Positions 37,457 to 45,867 of a stretch of 64,000 nucleotides of DNA are shown here, piece after piece. The stretch spans positions 1 through 64,000 of the forward strand of contig JBBRWV010000003.1 of NCBI GenBank assembly GCA_038248985.1, read 5' to 3'. The DNA is from JBBRWV01 sp038248985. GTDB taxonomy: Bacteria; Planctomycetota; Phycisphaerae; WQYP01. The notes under the pieces were generated by a model that saw nothing but the letters and a program-made list of their open reading frames with translations, was not told the origin of the DNA and did no database searches. The stretch's first letter is position 1; the number at the start of each line of letters is the position of its first letter. A program made the position numbers and the translations under genes.

Positions 37457-39637
37457 ATGGCGCATGATGAGAAAAAAGATTTCCGCGTGGCCGTCGGCTC
37501 CGAGCCTTCCGATCGCCCCATTTCCCCCTTGCGCACTGATTTGCTCATCAGCCCGCAGCTTTTCTACGCCAAACTCTGCTTTGTCGTCAAAGACCCCGTC
37601 ACCCTCAAATACTTCCGCCTGCAGCCCGTGGAACATTTCCTCTGCACCCAGCTCGACGGCACCCGCACCGCCCGCGATCTCCTCGCCATCCTCCAACAGC
37701 AGTTCCCCGAGTCCTCCCTCACGGTCCAGGAAGTCCTCCGCTTCGTCGGCATGCTCCACGAATCCAACCTCCTCATCGGCGAAGGCGTCGCCCATTCCGA
37801 GTGGCTGGCCAAACGCAAATCCGACTCCCGCAATCGCCAGTTCAAAGAACTCGCGCAGAATTTTCTCTTCTTCAAAATCCCCCTCTTCCAGCCCGACAAA
37901 CTCCTCACCCTCATGGAAGCAGTCCTCGGCAAGCTCATCTTCAGCTACCTTACCGGCATCGCCTGCATCCTGTTTGCCCTCGCCGCCCTCTGGCAAGTCC
38001 TCATGAATACCGACCGCCTCGCCAACCTCCCCTTCAATTTGCTCGGCTGGGAAAACCTCCTCCTCATGTATTGTGTCTTCGTCGTCACCAAGGTCTTCCA
38101 CGAGTTCGGCCACGGCCTCGCCACCAAGCACTTCGGCGGCGAAGTCTCCTCCATGGGCGTCATGCTCTTCATGTTCACCCCCGCCTTCTATTGCGACACT
38201 TCCGACGCCTGGATGATCCCCAGCCGCCCCGCCCGCCTCTGGATCAACGCCGGCGGCATCGTCGTCGAACTCGTCATCGCCTCCTTTGCCACCTTCGTCT
38301 GGCTCCTCTCCGCCCCCGATACCTTCCTCCACCAGATCGCCGTTGACACCATGATCTCCTGCTCCGTCGCCACCCTCTTTTTCAACGCCAATCCCCTCAT
38401 GCGCTACGATGGCTACTACTTCCTCGCCGATCTTCTCGAAATCCCCAACCTCATGTCCAAGGGCAAAGACTTCATCGGCTACTACATCAAAAAATATATC
38501 TTCGGTCTCAAACCCTCCATGCCCCCCGATCAAGACCGCCTCCGCTGGCTCATCCCCTACGCTATCGCCAGCACCATCTACCGCTGGATCATCACCTTCA
38601 GCATCATCGCCGTCCTCTACTACGTTTGCGACCAGTACGGCCTCGGACCCTTCGGCGTCATGCTCGCCGTCCTCTACATCCTCATGACCGTCCTGTGGCC
38701 CATGTTCAAATCCGTCCGCTTCGTCTGGAAACAACGCTGGGAATTCACCCGCCGTGTCGCCTGGGCCTCCGCCATCACCGCCGTGGGCCTCGGCCTCCTC
38801 GCCGCCATCGCCTTCATTCCGTGGGGCCATTCCATCCGCGAGCCCCTCGTCGTCCTCACCCAAAAGGATGAAACCCTCTTCGTGCAAACGCCCGGCATCC
38901 TCCAATCCGTCCATCGCGACATCGGCGACACCGTCAAAAAAGGCGACCTCATCGCCGTCTTCCAGGACCCCGTCCTTGTCAACATGCTCGACAAAGCCAC
39001 CGCGCTCCGCGATCAGGAAGTTCTCCTCTCCCGCACCGCCGCTGCCGAAAACAAACCCGCCGTCATGGCCGCTGCTGCCACCGCCATTGATGCCTACGAC
39101 CATCAAATCGCCCTCATCCAGTCGCGCCTCCGCGAACTCGAAATCCGTGCCCCCATCAACGGCGTCCTCGTCGGCGAACAGCCCATCAAACGTTTCGTCG
39201 GCGACTACCTGCCCCCGGGCGAAAAGCTCTGCCGCGTCATCCGCCCCGATAGCCTCCAGGTCCAGATCAGCCTCCCCCAGCAGCAGGCCGCCCTCGTCAC
39301 CCCGGATATGAAAGTCCGCATCCGCCTCTGGTCCGACTCCGGCCACGTCATCAACGCCACCGTCACCCGCATCAGCAGCACCGTCAGTGACCAACTCATC
39401 CACCCTGCACTTGCCAGTACGATCAAGGGTGAAGTCGACGTCCACGCCGATGCCGAAGGGAAAATCCGCTCCACCACCCGACGCAGCACCGTCATCATCA
39501 ACCTCCCGTCCGATCTCAACGCGTTCATCGCCGATGGCATGACCGGCCGCGGCGAAATCGTCGTCCGCCAGACCACCGTCGCCGGTCGCGTGTGGCGTGC
39601 CATTTTGGATTCCACCACCCCCGACTGGCACCTCTGA
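37457..39637 (+). CDS. PqqD-like/site-2 protease (M50)/HlyD fusion protein
   Basis: 726 residues in three modules. Residues about 25-115 are PqqD-like (peptide-recognition fold; YFRLQPVEHFLCTQLDGTRT ... LLAILQQQFPESSLTVQEV). A polytopic M50 metalloprotease core follows, with HEFGH at 215-219 and NPLMRYDGYYF at 312-322, the third ligand motif. The C-terminal module is HlyD-like with a lipoyl-type domain and barrel (ILQSVHRDIGDTVKKGDL and ELEIRAPINGVLVGEQPIK). Zinc ligands are intact, so intramembrane proteolysis is possible. It pairs with the preceding GAF-HlyD gene. PqqD plus membrane protease plus adaptor suggests handling and export of a peptide substrate, but no precursor peptide is visible (inference). 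Confidence 0.9.
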   Translation: MAHDEKKDFRVAVGSEPSDRPISPLRTDLLISPQLFYAKLCFVVKDPVTLKYFRLQPVEHFLCTQLDGTRTARDLLAILQQQFPESSLTVQEVLRFVGMLHESNLLIGEGVAHSEWLAKRKSDSRNRQFKELAQNFLFFKIPLFQPDKLLTLMEAVLGKLIFSYLTGIACILFALAALWQVLMNTDRLANLPFNLLGWENLLLMYCVFVVTKVFHEFGHGLATKHFGGEVSSMGVMLFMFTPAFYCDTSDAWMIPSRPARLWINAGGIVVELVIASFATFVWLLSAPDTFLHQIAVDTMISCSVATLFFNANPLMRYDGYYFLADLLEIPNLMSKGKDFIGYYIKKYIFGLKPSMPPDQDRLRWLIPYAIASTIYRWIITFSIIAVLYYVCDQYGLGPFGVMLAVLYILMTVLWPMFKSVRFVWKQRWEFTRRVAWASAITAVGLGLLAAIAFIPWGHSIREPLVVLTQKDETLFVQTPGILQSVHRDIGDTVKKGDLIAVFQDPVLVNMLDKATALRDQEVLLSRTAAAENKPAVMAAAATAIDAYDHQIALIQSRLRELEIRAPINGVLVGEQPIKRFVGDYLPPGEKLCRVIRPDSLQVQISLPQQQAALVTPDMKVRIRLWSDSGHVINATVTRISSTVSDQLIHPALASTIKGEVDVHADAEGKIRSTTRRSTVIINLPSDLNAFIADGMTGRGEIVVRQTTVAGRVWRAILDSTTPDWHL

Positions 39638-39694
39638 CCCGACCGCCCTGAATGCAACGTGCGGCGTGCCTTCCTCCTGAAAAATTCCGCCTGA

Positions 39695-41806
39695 TTACTT
39701 ACGCACTTTATCCCACTGCTTTTCCATGCGCCGCGGCGAAATTGGAAAAGGCGTTCCCAGCTCCTGCGCAAAGAGTGAAATGCGCAGTTCTTCCAGCATC
39801 CAGCGAAACAGTTCCAACTCCGGATCATCGAGGGCCAGCTTGGCGTGCTGCTGCTGCAGCGCCAGATACTGCGCCCACAGCTCCGCGATCTGTTGTGTGG
39901 CGGTCAGGTCCCGGTCGAGATTGTTCTTGTTGGGCAGCGTGAGTTTTTCCAGCCGCAGACGTATCCCCGCTAAGTAACGCGGGTAGTGCTGCAGCCACTC
40001 CCACGGAGTGTTGAGTAAAAAATTAGCCGGCAAGAGCCGGGCCAGTTGGCCCTGAATATCTGCGATGACCGCCTGCAGCGTGCGCGGGGCATTACTCAGC
40101 AGAAGCCGAAGCGTGTGATGCTCCGCCAACAGCTTCGCCGCTACGGTACACACCGTGTCGGCCGTATCGAGCAGCCGGATAGCCGCGACGGCCGATGCCG
40201 CGTGCCACTCGCCCGTCTGCCGCATGAGCGGCGCATCCGAAAAAAGCGCCCGATCGATAACCAGCGTGGTCAGCAACTCGCGCAGCTCTTCCGATTTGCC
40301 CAGCGCATAATAATGCAACGCCATCTGTTCAAAGTGCGGCAGATGCGCTGCCAGAAACTTGGTGTCCTTGCGGTGCTCGAACCGGAAAAGTCGTCGCAAT
40401 CCACCGCGATGGGCCGCGTCGGCGACCTTCTTCGCAGGAAACAGACGCAAGGCACACGAGTCCGTCTGATCGACCAACGCAGTAATTGCATGAATCGTCA
40501 TGCCAAAACGCTGCAGTGTGAGCGATTCGGGAAGATCCCCAAAATCCCAGGCCATGATGCCGTCGCGATGGAACTCTTTTTGATAGATCTGCGAGAAATG
40601 CGTGGCGGCCTGCGGAGCCAGCTTGCGCTGCAGGGCCGGAAGATCGCGACCGGTGGACAATATCTTTCCCGCATCATCCACTACGGTAAATGCCATCCGC
40701 AGGTGATCCGGGAGCGTCGTTTCAGGAAAATCAGCAGGCGCAATGGCCACCGACGCATGGTGAGCCAGATAGTTCGCCAGCGCCTCCCGCAGCGAAAATT
40801 CCGGTGCCTCCGCCTGTGGAAGAAGTGCCGCCGCGGCAGACTTCGCCCAGTCCGGAACCGGCACAAAGTTGCGGCGCAAGCCCCCGGGCAACGCCCGCAG
40901 CAGGGCGCCGATTTTCTCTTCCAACATGCCGGGAACAAGCCATTCGTAGCGCTCCGGCCGAAGCTGTGTGAGCGCTGCCAGCGGAACCGTCAGCGAAATC
41001 CCGTCATCCGCGTCGGTGGGCTCGTACTTGTAACGCAGCGGCAGATTGAGCCCCTCGTGACGCACCCGGTCCGGAAAATATTCCGGCGTAATGGGCGGGG
41101 CATCCGCACGCAGCAGATCGTCCTTGTTCATGTACAGCAGATGCGGATGTTCATGTTCCGCCTTTCGCCGCCACGTCTCAAAGCGGGCCCCATCATAAAT
41201 ATCCTGCGGAAGGCGGGCATCGTAAAACGCGTAGCGTGTGGCAATGTCCGCCAGAAGATTGCGCTGGCGAATTTTAGCTTCCAGCGTCTCCACCTCGGCA
41301 ATGAGCGCCGCGTTGTGCCGGATGAATGGCGCCTTCGACTCAAAATCTCCCAGCACCAGGGCATGATGAATGAATAGCTCGCGACTGATCCGCGGGTTGA
41401 TCGGACCATACGGCACCGGTCGCGCCGGGATAAGCACCAGCCCATAAAGCGCGACCTTCTCCGTCGCCAGCACCGACGCCGTCGTGTTGTCATACCGCGG
41501 ATCAGAATACGTGCGCACCACCAAATGGTCCGCCGCGCGTTCGATCCATTGCGGCTGAATGCCGGCATTGGTGCGGGCGTAGAGCTTCGTCGTTTCGACG
41601 AGCTCCGCCGCCATTAGCCACTTGGGTTTTTGCGAAAACAACGCGGACCCGGGAAAAATGGAAAAGCGCGCGGATCGAAGCCCGAGATATTCGTACGTGT
41701 CCGATTTGATGCCCACATTGCTGATCAAACCCGCCAGCAACGCGCGGTGGATCGCATCGTATTTGGGATGCCGGGGCCGGCGATGTTGTGGCGGCGCGAA
41801 TTCCAT
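39695..41806 (-). CDS. HrpA C-terminal half (DUF3418 region), detached and inverted
   Basis: 703 residues matching the C-terminal half of HrpA: YDAIHRALLAGLISNVG at the very start, ARFSIFPGSALFSQKPKWLM, AAELVETTKLYART, ISRELFIHHALVLGDF, LPGGLRRNFVPVPDW, and the end FRWMLEELRISLFAQELGTP. In intact HrpA these follow directly on the block that ends the N-terminal half at 28015. The first plausible start, ATG 41806, has no visible Shine-Dalgarno, and no helicase motif is present, so alone it cannot be a helicase. It may be an inversion-derived fragment, or an independently expressed subunit that reassembles with the N-half. The sequence itself is uninterrupted. Confidence 0.9.
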   Translation of the reverse strand: MEFAPPQHRRPRHPKYDAIHRALLAGLISNVGIKSDTYEYLGLRSARFSIFPGSALFSQKPKWLMAAELVETTKLYARTNAGIQPQWIERAADHLVVRTYSDPRYDNTTASVLATEKVALYGLVLIPARPVPYGPINPRISRELFIHHALVLGDFESKAPFIRHNAALIAEVETLEAKIRQRNLLADIATRYAFYDARLPQDIYDGARFETWRRKAEHEHPHLLYMNKDDLLRADAPPITPEYFPDRVRHEGLNLPLRYKYEPTDADDGISLTVPLAALTQLRPERYEWLVPGMLEEKIGALLRALPGGLRRNFVPVPDWAKSAAAALLPQAEAPEFSLREALANYLAHHASVAIAPADFPETTLPDHLRMAFTVVDDAGKILSTGRDLPALQRKLAPQAATHFSQIYQKEFHRDGIMAWDFGDLPESLTLQRFGMTIHAITALVDQTDSCALRLFPAKKVADAAHRGGLRRLFRFEHRKDTKFLAAHLPHFEQMALHYYALGKSEELRELLTTLVIDRALFSDAPLMRQTGEWHAASAVAAIRLLDTADTVCTVAAKLLAEHHTLRLLLSNAPRTLQAVIADIQGQLARLLPANFLLNTPWEWLQHYPRYLAGIRLRLEKLTLPNKNNLDRDLTATQQIAELWAQYLALQQQHAKLALDDPELELFRWMLEELRISLFAQELGTPFPISPRRMEKQWDKVRK

Positions 41807-41905
41807 GCGGACATTGAAGGGCACCCGATCCCGAAAGGCAAGCGTGCGGCGAGCGCCAAAAATGGCTCGCTTGGCGAAAGCACACGCTACGGCGATGATT
41901 GGGAC

Positions 41906-42574
41906 ATGATGAAATTCATGACCTGTTTTGCAGCTATTCTTTTGCTGAGCGGCTTTGCCTTGGCATGGGAGATCGAAGGCCCGCGGCCTTCGACGCAATC
42001 ACAACCGATGAACGCCCCCGACCCTTCTTCAGCCTTGCCGGCCTGGGCATCCCCGTCGCCGCCAACCACTTCGGCTGATGATTCCGACGATTCGACAGGG
42101 CCGCTTCTGATTATTTTCGTGATGTTGGTGTTCATATTGCTCGCCAGTGCTGTCGCCTTGGTGGTGGCCGCCGTGCTGGGCCTTTTGCTGTTGTTGCTCC
42201 TGATCTTGGGAATCGTTTCTGCGTCCGTCTCTATTGGCATCGCCAAACGTTCGATGGGCGCTGCCTTTCGCGCGTGCCTGGCCATGTGTGCCGGCGTGAT
42301 GATGGCCATCCTGGCACCGATGGTTTCATCGGCAGCGTTGCTGTTGATCGGCAGAAACGTGCCTGGTTGGACCGTGCCGGTAGCCGCAATCACGGGTGCC
42401 GTGGCCGGGGGATTCCTCGGATATTTTGTCGCAGTGCTGATAGGCCTGATGCTGACGGGCATCGTGAATGGCGTGCGCCGGTGGACCCATCCCACCTCGC
42501 CCGTGCGCCGCGCATTTCCAGTGGCTTCTACCAGGGAGATCGTTGATGAAGACCGACCAGACGACCACCATTGA
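41906..42574 (+). CDS. hypothetical membrane protein with signal peptide
   Basis: 222 residues. An N-terminal signal peptide (FMTCFAAILLLSGFALA) is followed by a Pro/Ser/Asp-rich linker and then four or so hydrophobic helices (LLIIFVMLVFILLASAVALV, ALVVAAVLGLLLLLLLILGI, LAPMVSSAALLLIG, AAITGAVAGGFLGYFVAVLI), ending in a polar tail. No family recognised. The MazG-like gene starts 29 bp before its stop, so the two are coupled. It is divergent from the hrpA C-half across 99 bp. Confidence 0.7.
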   Translation: MMKFMTCFAAILLLSGFALAWEIEGPRPSTQSQPMNAPDPSSALPAWASPSPPTTSADDSDDSTGPLLIIFVMLVFILLASAVALVVAAVLGLLLLLLLILGIVSASVSIGIAKRSMGAAFRACLAMCAGVMMAILAPMVSSAALLLIGRNVPGWTVPVAAITGAVAGGFLGYFVAVLIGLMLTGIVNGVRRWTHPTSPVRRAFPVASTREIVDEDRPDDHH

Positions 42575-42914
42575 AGACCTCCGCGTGTTGATGCGGCAAT
42601 TCGTGGCCGAACGCGATTGGCAAAAGTTTCACAACCCACGCAACATCGCCGCCAGCGTCTGCGTCGAGGCCGGCGAATTGCTCGAACATTTTCAATGGGT
42701 GGATAACGCCGTGGCCATGGAACGCCTCAAGACTGATCCCGCGTACAAAAAAGCCGTCGGGGAGGAGTTTGCCGATGTGCTTATGTACCTAATGTCACTG
42801 GCGAATGCCCTCGAAATTGACGTAAGCCAGACAGTACACGCGAAAATGGCACGCAACCGCACGAAGTATCCCCCCGAGGAATTCAAAGGAAAATACCAGC
42901 GCCCGCTGGAGTAG
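42546..42914 (+). CDS. MazG-like nucleotide pyrophosphohydrolase
   Basis: 122-residue all-alpha NTP pyrophosphatase (MazG/dCTPase, RS21-C6 type). Metal-binding acidic motifs are ASVCVEAGELLEHFQW (ExxE) and VGEEFADVLMYLMSL (EExxD). The conserved tail NRTKYPPEEFKGKY is also typical. Such enzymes hydrolyse non-canonical or excess (d)NTPs to NMP and PPi. ATG 42546 gives the family N-terminus. It overlaps the upstream membrane-protein gene and ends in the stem of a terminator hairpin. Confidence 0.92.
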   Translation: MKTDQTTTIEDLRVLMRQFVAERDWQKFHNPRNIAASVCVEAGELLEHFQWVDNAVAMERLKTDPAYKKAVGEEFADVLMYLMSLANALEIDVSQTVHAKMARNRTKYPPEEFKGKYQRPLE

Positions 42915-42944
42915 CCGGTTCCCCGTCCCCAAGAGGAACCGGCT
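42913..42944 (+). terminator. perfect 10-bp inverted repeat after the MazG-like gene
   Basis: AGCCGGTTCC (42913-42922) pairs with GGAACCGGCT (42935-42944) across a 12-nt loop. No T-run follows, so termination may be factor-assisted. The hairpin overlaps the TAG stop and ends 5 bp before the purM -35 box, insulating purM from upstream transcription. Confidence 0.65.
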
Positions 42945-42949
42945 GGAAA

Positions 42950-42978
42950 TTGGCAACTGGCTGTTGCGCAATTACACT
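42950..42978 (+). promoter_or_regulatory. purM promoter, leaderless type
   Basis: TTGGCA (42950-42955), exactly 17-bp spacer, TACACT (42973-42978), then 7 nt to ATG 42986. Geometry predicts transcription starting at or within 1-2 nt of the start codon, with no Shine-Dalgarno. Confidence 0.65.
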
Positions 42979-42985
42979 GCCCGCC

Positions 42986-44074
42986 ATGCCTGATAAACCC
43001 CCCATCGCCCTGACGTACAAAGATTCGGGAGTGGACGTTTCCGCCGGTGCAGAAGCGGCCGATCAAACCGAGCATCTGGTGAAGCGCACGCACTCCTCAC
43101 GCGTCCTGAAATCGTGCGGCGGATGCGCCGGCCTGTTTCGCCTCGATTTTCCCGAAAAACTCTTCGCCCGCAATTACAAAGAACCCGTCCTGATCTCCTG
43201 CGCCAACGGGGTCGGCACCAAAATAAAAATCGCCGCCGCCATGAAAAAATACGACACCGTCGGCATCGACCTCGTCGCCCTGAATATCAACGACCTGCTG
43301 GCCCAGGGCGGAGAACCACTCTTCTTCCGCAACTATCTGGCCCAGCACAAGATTGATCCGCTCGTCACCGCGCAGTTGCTCAAGGGCGTATCCGACGGCT
43401 GCATGGAAGCAGGTTGCTCTCTGCTCGCCGGTGGCTCCGGCGAGCTGGCCGAAATGCCGGACATCTATGCCGCCGGCAATTTTGACCTTTCTGGCTTTGC
43501 CGTCGGCGTCGCGGAAAAATCCCGCCTTCTCGATGGCACCACCATCGAGGCCGGAGATTCGGTCATCGGCCTCGCCTCCAGCGGCCTGCACGCCAATGGC
43601 TACGCCCTCGTCCGAAAAATCGTGCAGAAAACCGGCCTGAAGTTCGACGCATTTGTACCGGAACTAAAATGCCCCCTCGGCGAAGAATTGCTCCGCCCCA
43701 CGCGCATCTACGCCAAAGCCGTGCAGGGCGTGCTGAAAAATTACCGCGTCAAAAAAATCATCAAGGCAATGATCCACATCGCCGGCGGCGGCTTACCAGG
43801 CAACCTGCCCCGCGTCCTGCCCGAAGGTTTCTCCGTACGCATCAAACGCGATGCCTGGGATGTGCCGGCGATCTTCGGCTGGCTGCAAAAAAACGGCCCC
43901 GTCGATGGCGAAGAAATGCTCCGCGTCTTCAACATGGGCATCGGCTACGTGCTCATTGTCCGGCCGACATTTACCAAAGCCATCTTGAGCCATCTGCGGG
44001 CCCTGGGCGAAAAACCCTGCTTCCTCGGAAAAGTACGCAAGGCCCCCGGTGAAGGAAAAGTGGAGTGGAGCTGA
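42986..44074 (+). CDS. purM: phosphoribosylformylglycinamidine cyclo-ligase (AIR synthetase)
   Basis: 362-residue PurM (EC 6.3.3.1), ATP-dependent ring closure of FGAM to AIR in purine synthesis. Landmarks: TYKDSGVDVSAGAEA near the N-terminus, CANGVGTKIKIA, INDLLAQGGEPLFFRNYLA, GFAVGVAEKSRLLDG, GLASSGLHANGYALVRKI, IHIAGGGLPGNLPRVLP and FNMGIGYVLIV. Two deviations from textbook motifs: CANGVGT in place of GTDGVGT, and GGSGELAEMP in place of GGETAEMP (two-residue insertion). These are likely lineage variation. ATG 42986 is chosen for the leaderless promoter just upstream. It is convergent with the PQQ-propeller gene. Confidence 0.94.
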   Translation: MPDKPPIALTYKDSGVDVSAGAEAADQTEHLVKRTHSSRVLKSCGGCAGLFRLDFPEKLFARNYKEPVLISCANGVGTKIKIAAAMKKYDTVGIDLVALNINDLLAQGGEPLFFRNYLAQHKIDPLVTAQLLKGVSDGCMEAGCSLLAGGSGELAEMPDIYAAGNFDLSGFAVGVAEKSRLLDGTTIEAGDSVIGLASSGLHANGYALVRKIVQKTGLKFDAFVPELKCPLGEELLRPTRIYAKAVQGVLKNYRVKKIIKAMIHIAGGGLPGNLPRVLPEGFSVRIKRDAWDVPAIFGWLQKNGPVDGEEMLRVFNMGIGYVLIVRPTFTKAILSHLRALGEKPCFLGKVRKAPGEGKVEWS

Positions 44075-44125
44075 GCGCCTCCGCTGCAAAATCAAAATCC
44101 CCCTCCACGCGCCCCATGCCTCCGC

Positions 44126-45385
44126 CTACTTCTCACCAATACTGAAAAGATGCACCTTCCCCCGCACATACATGCGCCCCTTGCCAAACGCCGGCTGGCT
44201 GTCGATCTTCTCCCCCAGTGACGCCGTCCCCAACTTCTTAAATTCCTTGCTCACCGCGAAACGGTGCATCGTCCCCTCCCGGTCAAATATCCACAGCTCC
44301 GCACCCACGATCATCGGCGATGACCGCAAATACACCGGCTTCGTTTCCGTGCCGATATCTTCATCCCACAGCGTCTCCCCCGTGGCAAAATCAAAACACC
44401 CCAGCAGCCCGTTATCCGCCGCAGTGAAAACGAATTGCCCGTTCGCCACCGGACTGGCGCACTCCGGCATTTCCACATCATCCGATTTCCACTTGCGTTT
44501 GGCCTTCGTCACCTCGCCGCGCGCATCCAATGAAATCGCCGTCAAATCCATGCGATTGGCACACACAAACACCACCCCATCCGCCACCGCCGGCGTGGAA
44601 GCCGTATCCACTCCCAAACATTTCGCCCGCCACAGTTCCTTCCCCGTATCCGCATCGTAACCAATCGCCCACGGATCGCCCGCCGTCACGATCTGCCGCT
44701 CCCCCTTCTCGCCATGCTTGACCACCAGCGGCGAAGCCCAGCTATTCGGCACCGGCCGCGGCGTTTCCCACACCGTCTTCCCCGTCGCCGTCTCAATGCA
44801 ATATAGCCGCGATTTGTTCTCCTTGGCCATCTCGCCAATGTCATACTGAATGATCGCGCGGCCCCCATCCACCGCCGGGCTCGATGCGAAACCATACGCA
44901 CTTTCCGGAATCCCCAAATTGCGCGACCACAAAATCTTCCCCGCCAAATCAAGCCCCGCAATGTCGCCATTAGCAAACGCCACCACCACATGCTTGCCAT
45001 CCGATGCCGGCGTCGGCGCCGCATATCCCGTATCAGACATCGGCTCCCGTTCTAGTTCCTTCGTGCCCAGTTCCACGTCCGTCTGCCATACCATTTTTCC
45101 TGTCTCAGCGTTGAGACAATACACGGATCGTTTGTTTTGATTCCCTCCCGTCAGCAGAACCTTGTCACCAATAAGTATCGGCGAGCTCTCCCCCCGCAGC
45201 GGCAGCGCCACCTTCCAGAGCACATGCTTGTTCGCGCCACCATCAAAATCCGTCGGAACAGTCTTCGCCACTTCGCCCGTCACCCGCGCCGCGTCTGGCC
45301 CGCGAAAAATTGGCCAATCCGCAGCAGCAGCAGCAGCCGAAGAAAAAAGCAGCATCCCCAGAATACATGTTCGTAGCGCTCTCAT
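44126..45385 (-). CDS. exported PQQ-binding-like beta-propeller protein
   Basis: 419 residues with an N-terminal signal peptide (LRTCILGMLLFSSAAAAAADW), then a WD40/PQQ-like propeller of repeated strands with GKxxW-type repeats (LNAETGKMVWQTDVELG, IETATGKTVWETPRPV, YDADTGKELWRAKCLG, FDFATGETLWDEDIG). The DWPIFRGPDAARV start is the familiar opening of planctomycete outer-membrane-assembly-like/PQQ-repeat proteins. No catalytic dehydrogenase residues are evident, so a binding or scaffold role outside the cytoplasm is likely. Its ATG overlaps the stop of the LigD-PE-like gene (ATGA), indicating coupling. Confidence 0.88.
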   Translation of the reverse strand: MRALRTCILGMLLFSSAAAAAADWPIFRGPDAARVTGEVAKTVPTDFDGGANKHVLWKVALPLRGESSPILIGDKVLLTGGNQNKRSVYCLNAETGKMVWQTDVELGTKELEREPMSDTGYAAPTPASDGKHVVVAFANGDIAGLDLAGKILWSRNLGIPESAYGFASSPAVDGGRAIIQYDIGEMAKENKSRLYCIETATGKTVWETPRPVPNSWASPLVVKHGEKGERQIVTAGDPWAIGYDADTGKELWRAKCLGVDTASTPAVADGVVFVCANRMDLTAISLDARGEVTKAKRKWKSDDVEMPECASPVANGQFVFTAADNGLLGCFDFATGETLWDEDIGTETKPVYLRSSPMIVGAELWIFDREGTMHRFAVSKEFKKLGTASLGEKIDSQPAFGKGRMYVRGKVHLFSIGEK

Positions 45386-45801
45386 TTCGCTGGAATCTCC
45401 TGAGCAGGTAGCACAAGTACGACGTTCAGCCCCTTCGACTGGAGTTGTACCTGCCAAGCGCAGGCATTCTGATGCAGCAGCGTCCACGTGCCCGCCGCGA
45501 CCCGCCGAACCATTCCCCGGCCGCCCGAGATCGGCCCTTCGTAATCAAGATACATCCGCCGATGATCCCCGATGCGCGTACACGACAGTTTAACGCCTGA
45601 ACGGCCAACATCTTCCGGTGTAGTATGCACGCGCCAAGTGGCCAGTTTTTCCTGATCCGGAATTTCCAACAGCAAGTCCCAATGCGGTTCAGGCACCTCC
45701 ACATGGTGCAAAAACGCAAATCGCGGCCCCTCGGTAGGGGGGCGCAACGCCTGCCTCGCTTCTGTTTCACGAGCGTCCGGTTTGATTTCATTCTTCATCA
45801 T
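45382..45801 (-). CDS. stand-alone LigD 3'-phosphoesterase-like protein
   Basis: 139 residues resembling the phosphoesterase (PE) domain of DNA ligase D: RFAFLHHVEVPEPHWDLLLE, ATWRV, and RRMYLDYEGPISGGRGMVRRV, which corresponds to the YEGxxxxGxGxV motif. Metal ligands His and Asp are present in the HHVEVPEPHWD block. In LigD this domain trims 3' ends during non-homologous end joining; free-standing versions are uncharacterised here. No ku or ligase gene is nearby. It overlaps the PQQ-propeller gene by ATGA, an odd pairing. ATG 45801 and 45798 are both possible starts. Confidence 0.75.
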   Translation of the reverse strand: MMKNEIKPDARETEARQALRPPTEGPRFAFLHHVEVPEPHWDLLLEIPDQEKLATWRVHTTPEDVGRSGVKLSCTRIGDHRRMYLDYEGPISGGRGMVRRVAAGTWTLLHQNACAWQVQLQSKGLNVVLVLPAQEIPAK

Positions 45802-45867
45802 GCCTTGCCAATCTTTGGCCCGATGATACCATCCAAGAATTAATCCCTTCATTCGGAGAGAATCCAC

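Noticed and set aside
37343..39631. 762-codon open frame antisense to the PqqD/M50/HlyD gene, Asp/Gly/Glu-rich
   Set aside because: It exists because the sense gene uses C at third positions, which removes antisense stops. It has no domain, no start signal and a biased composition.
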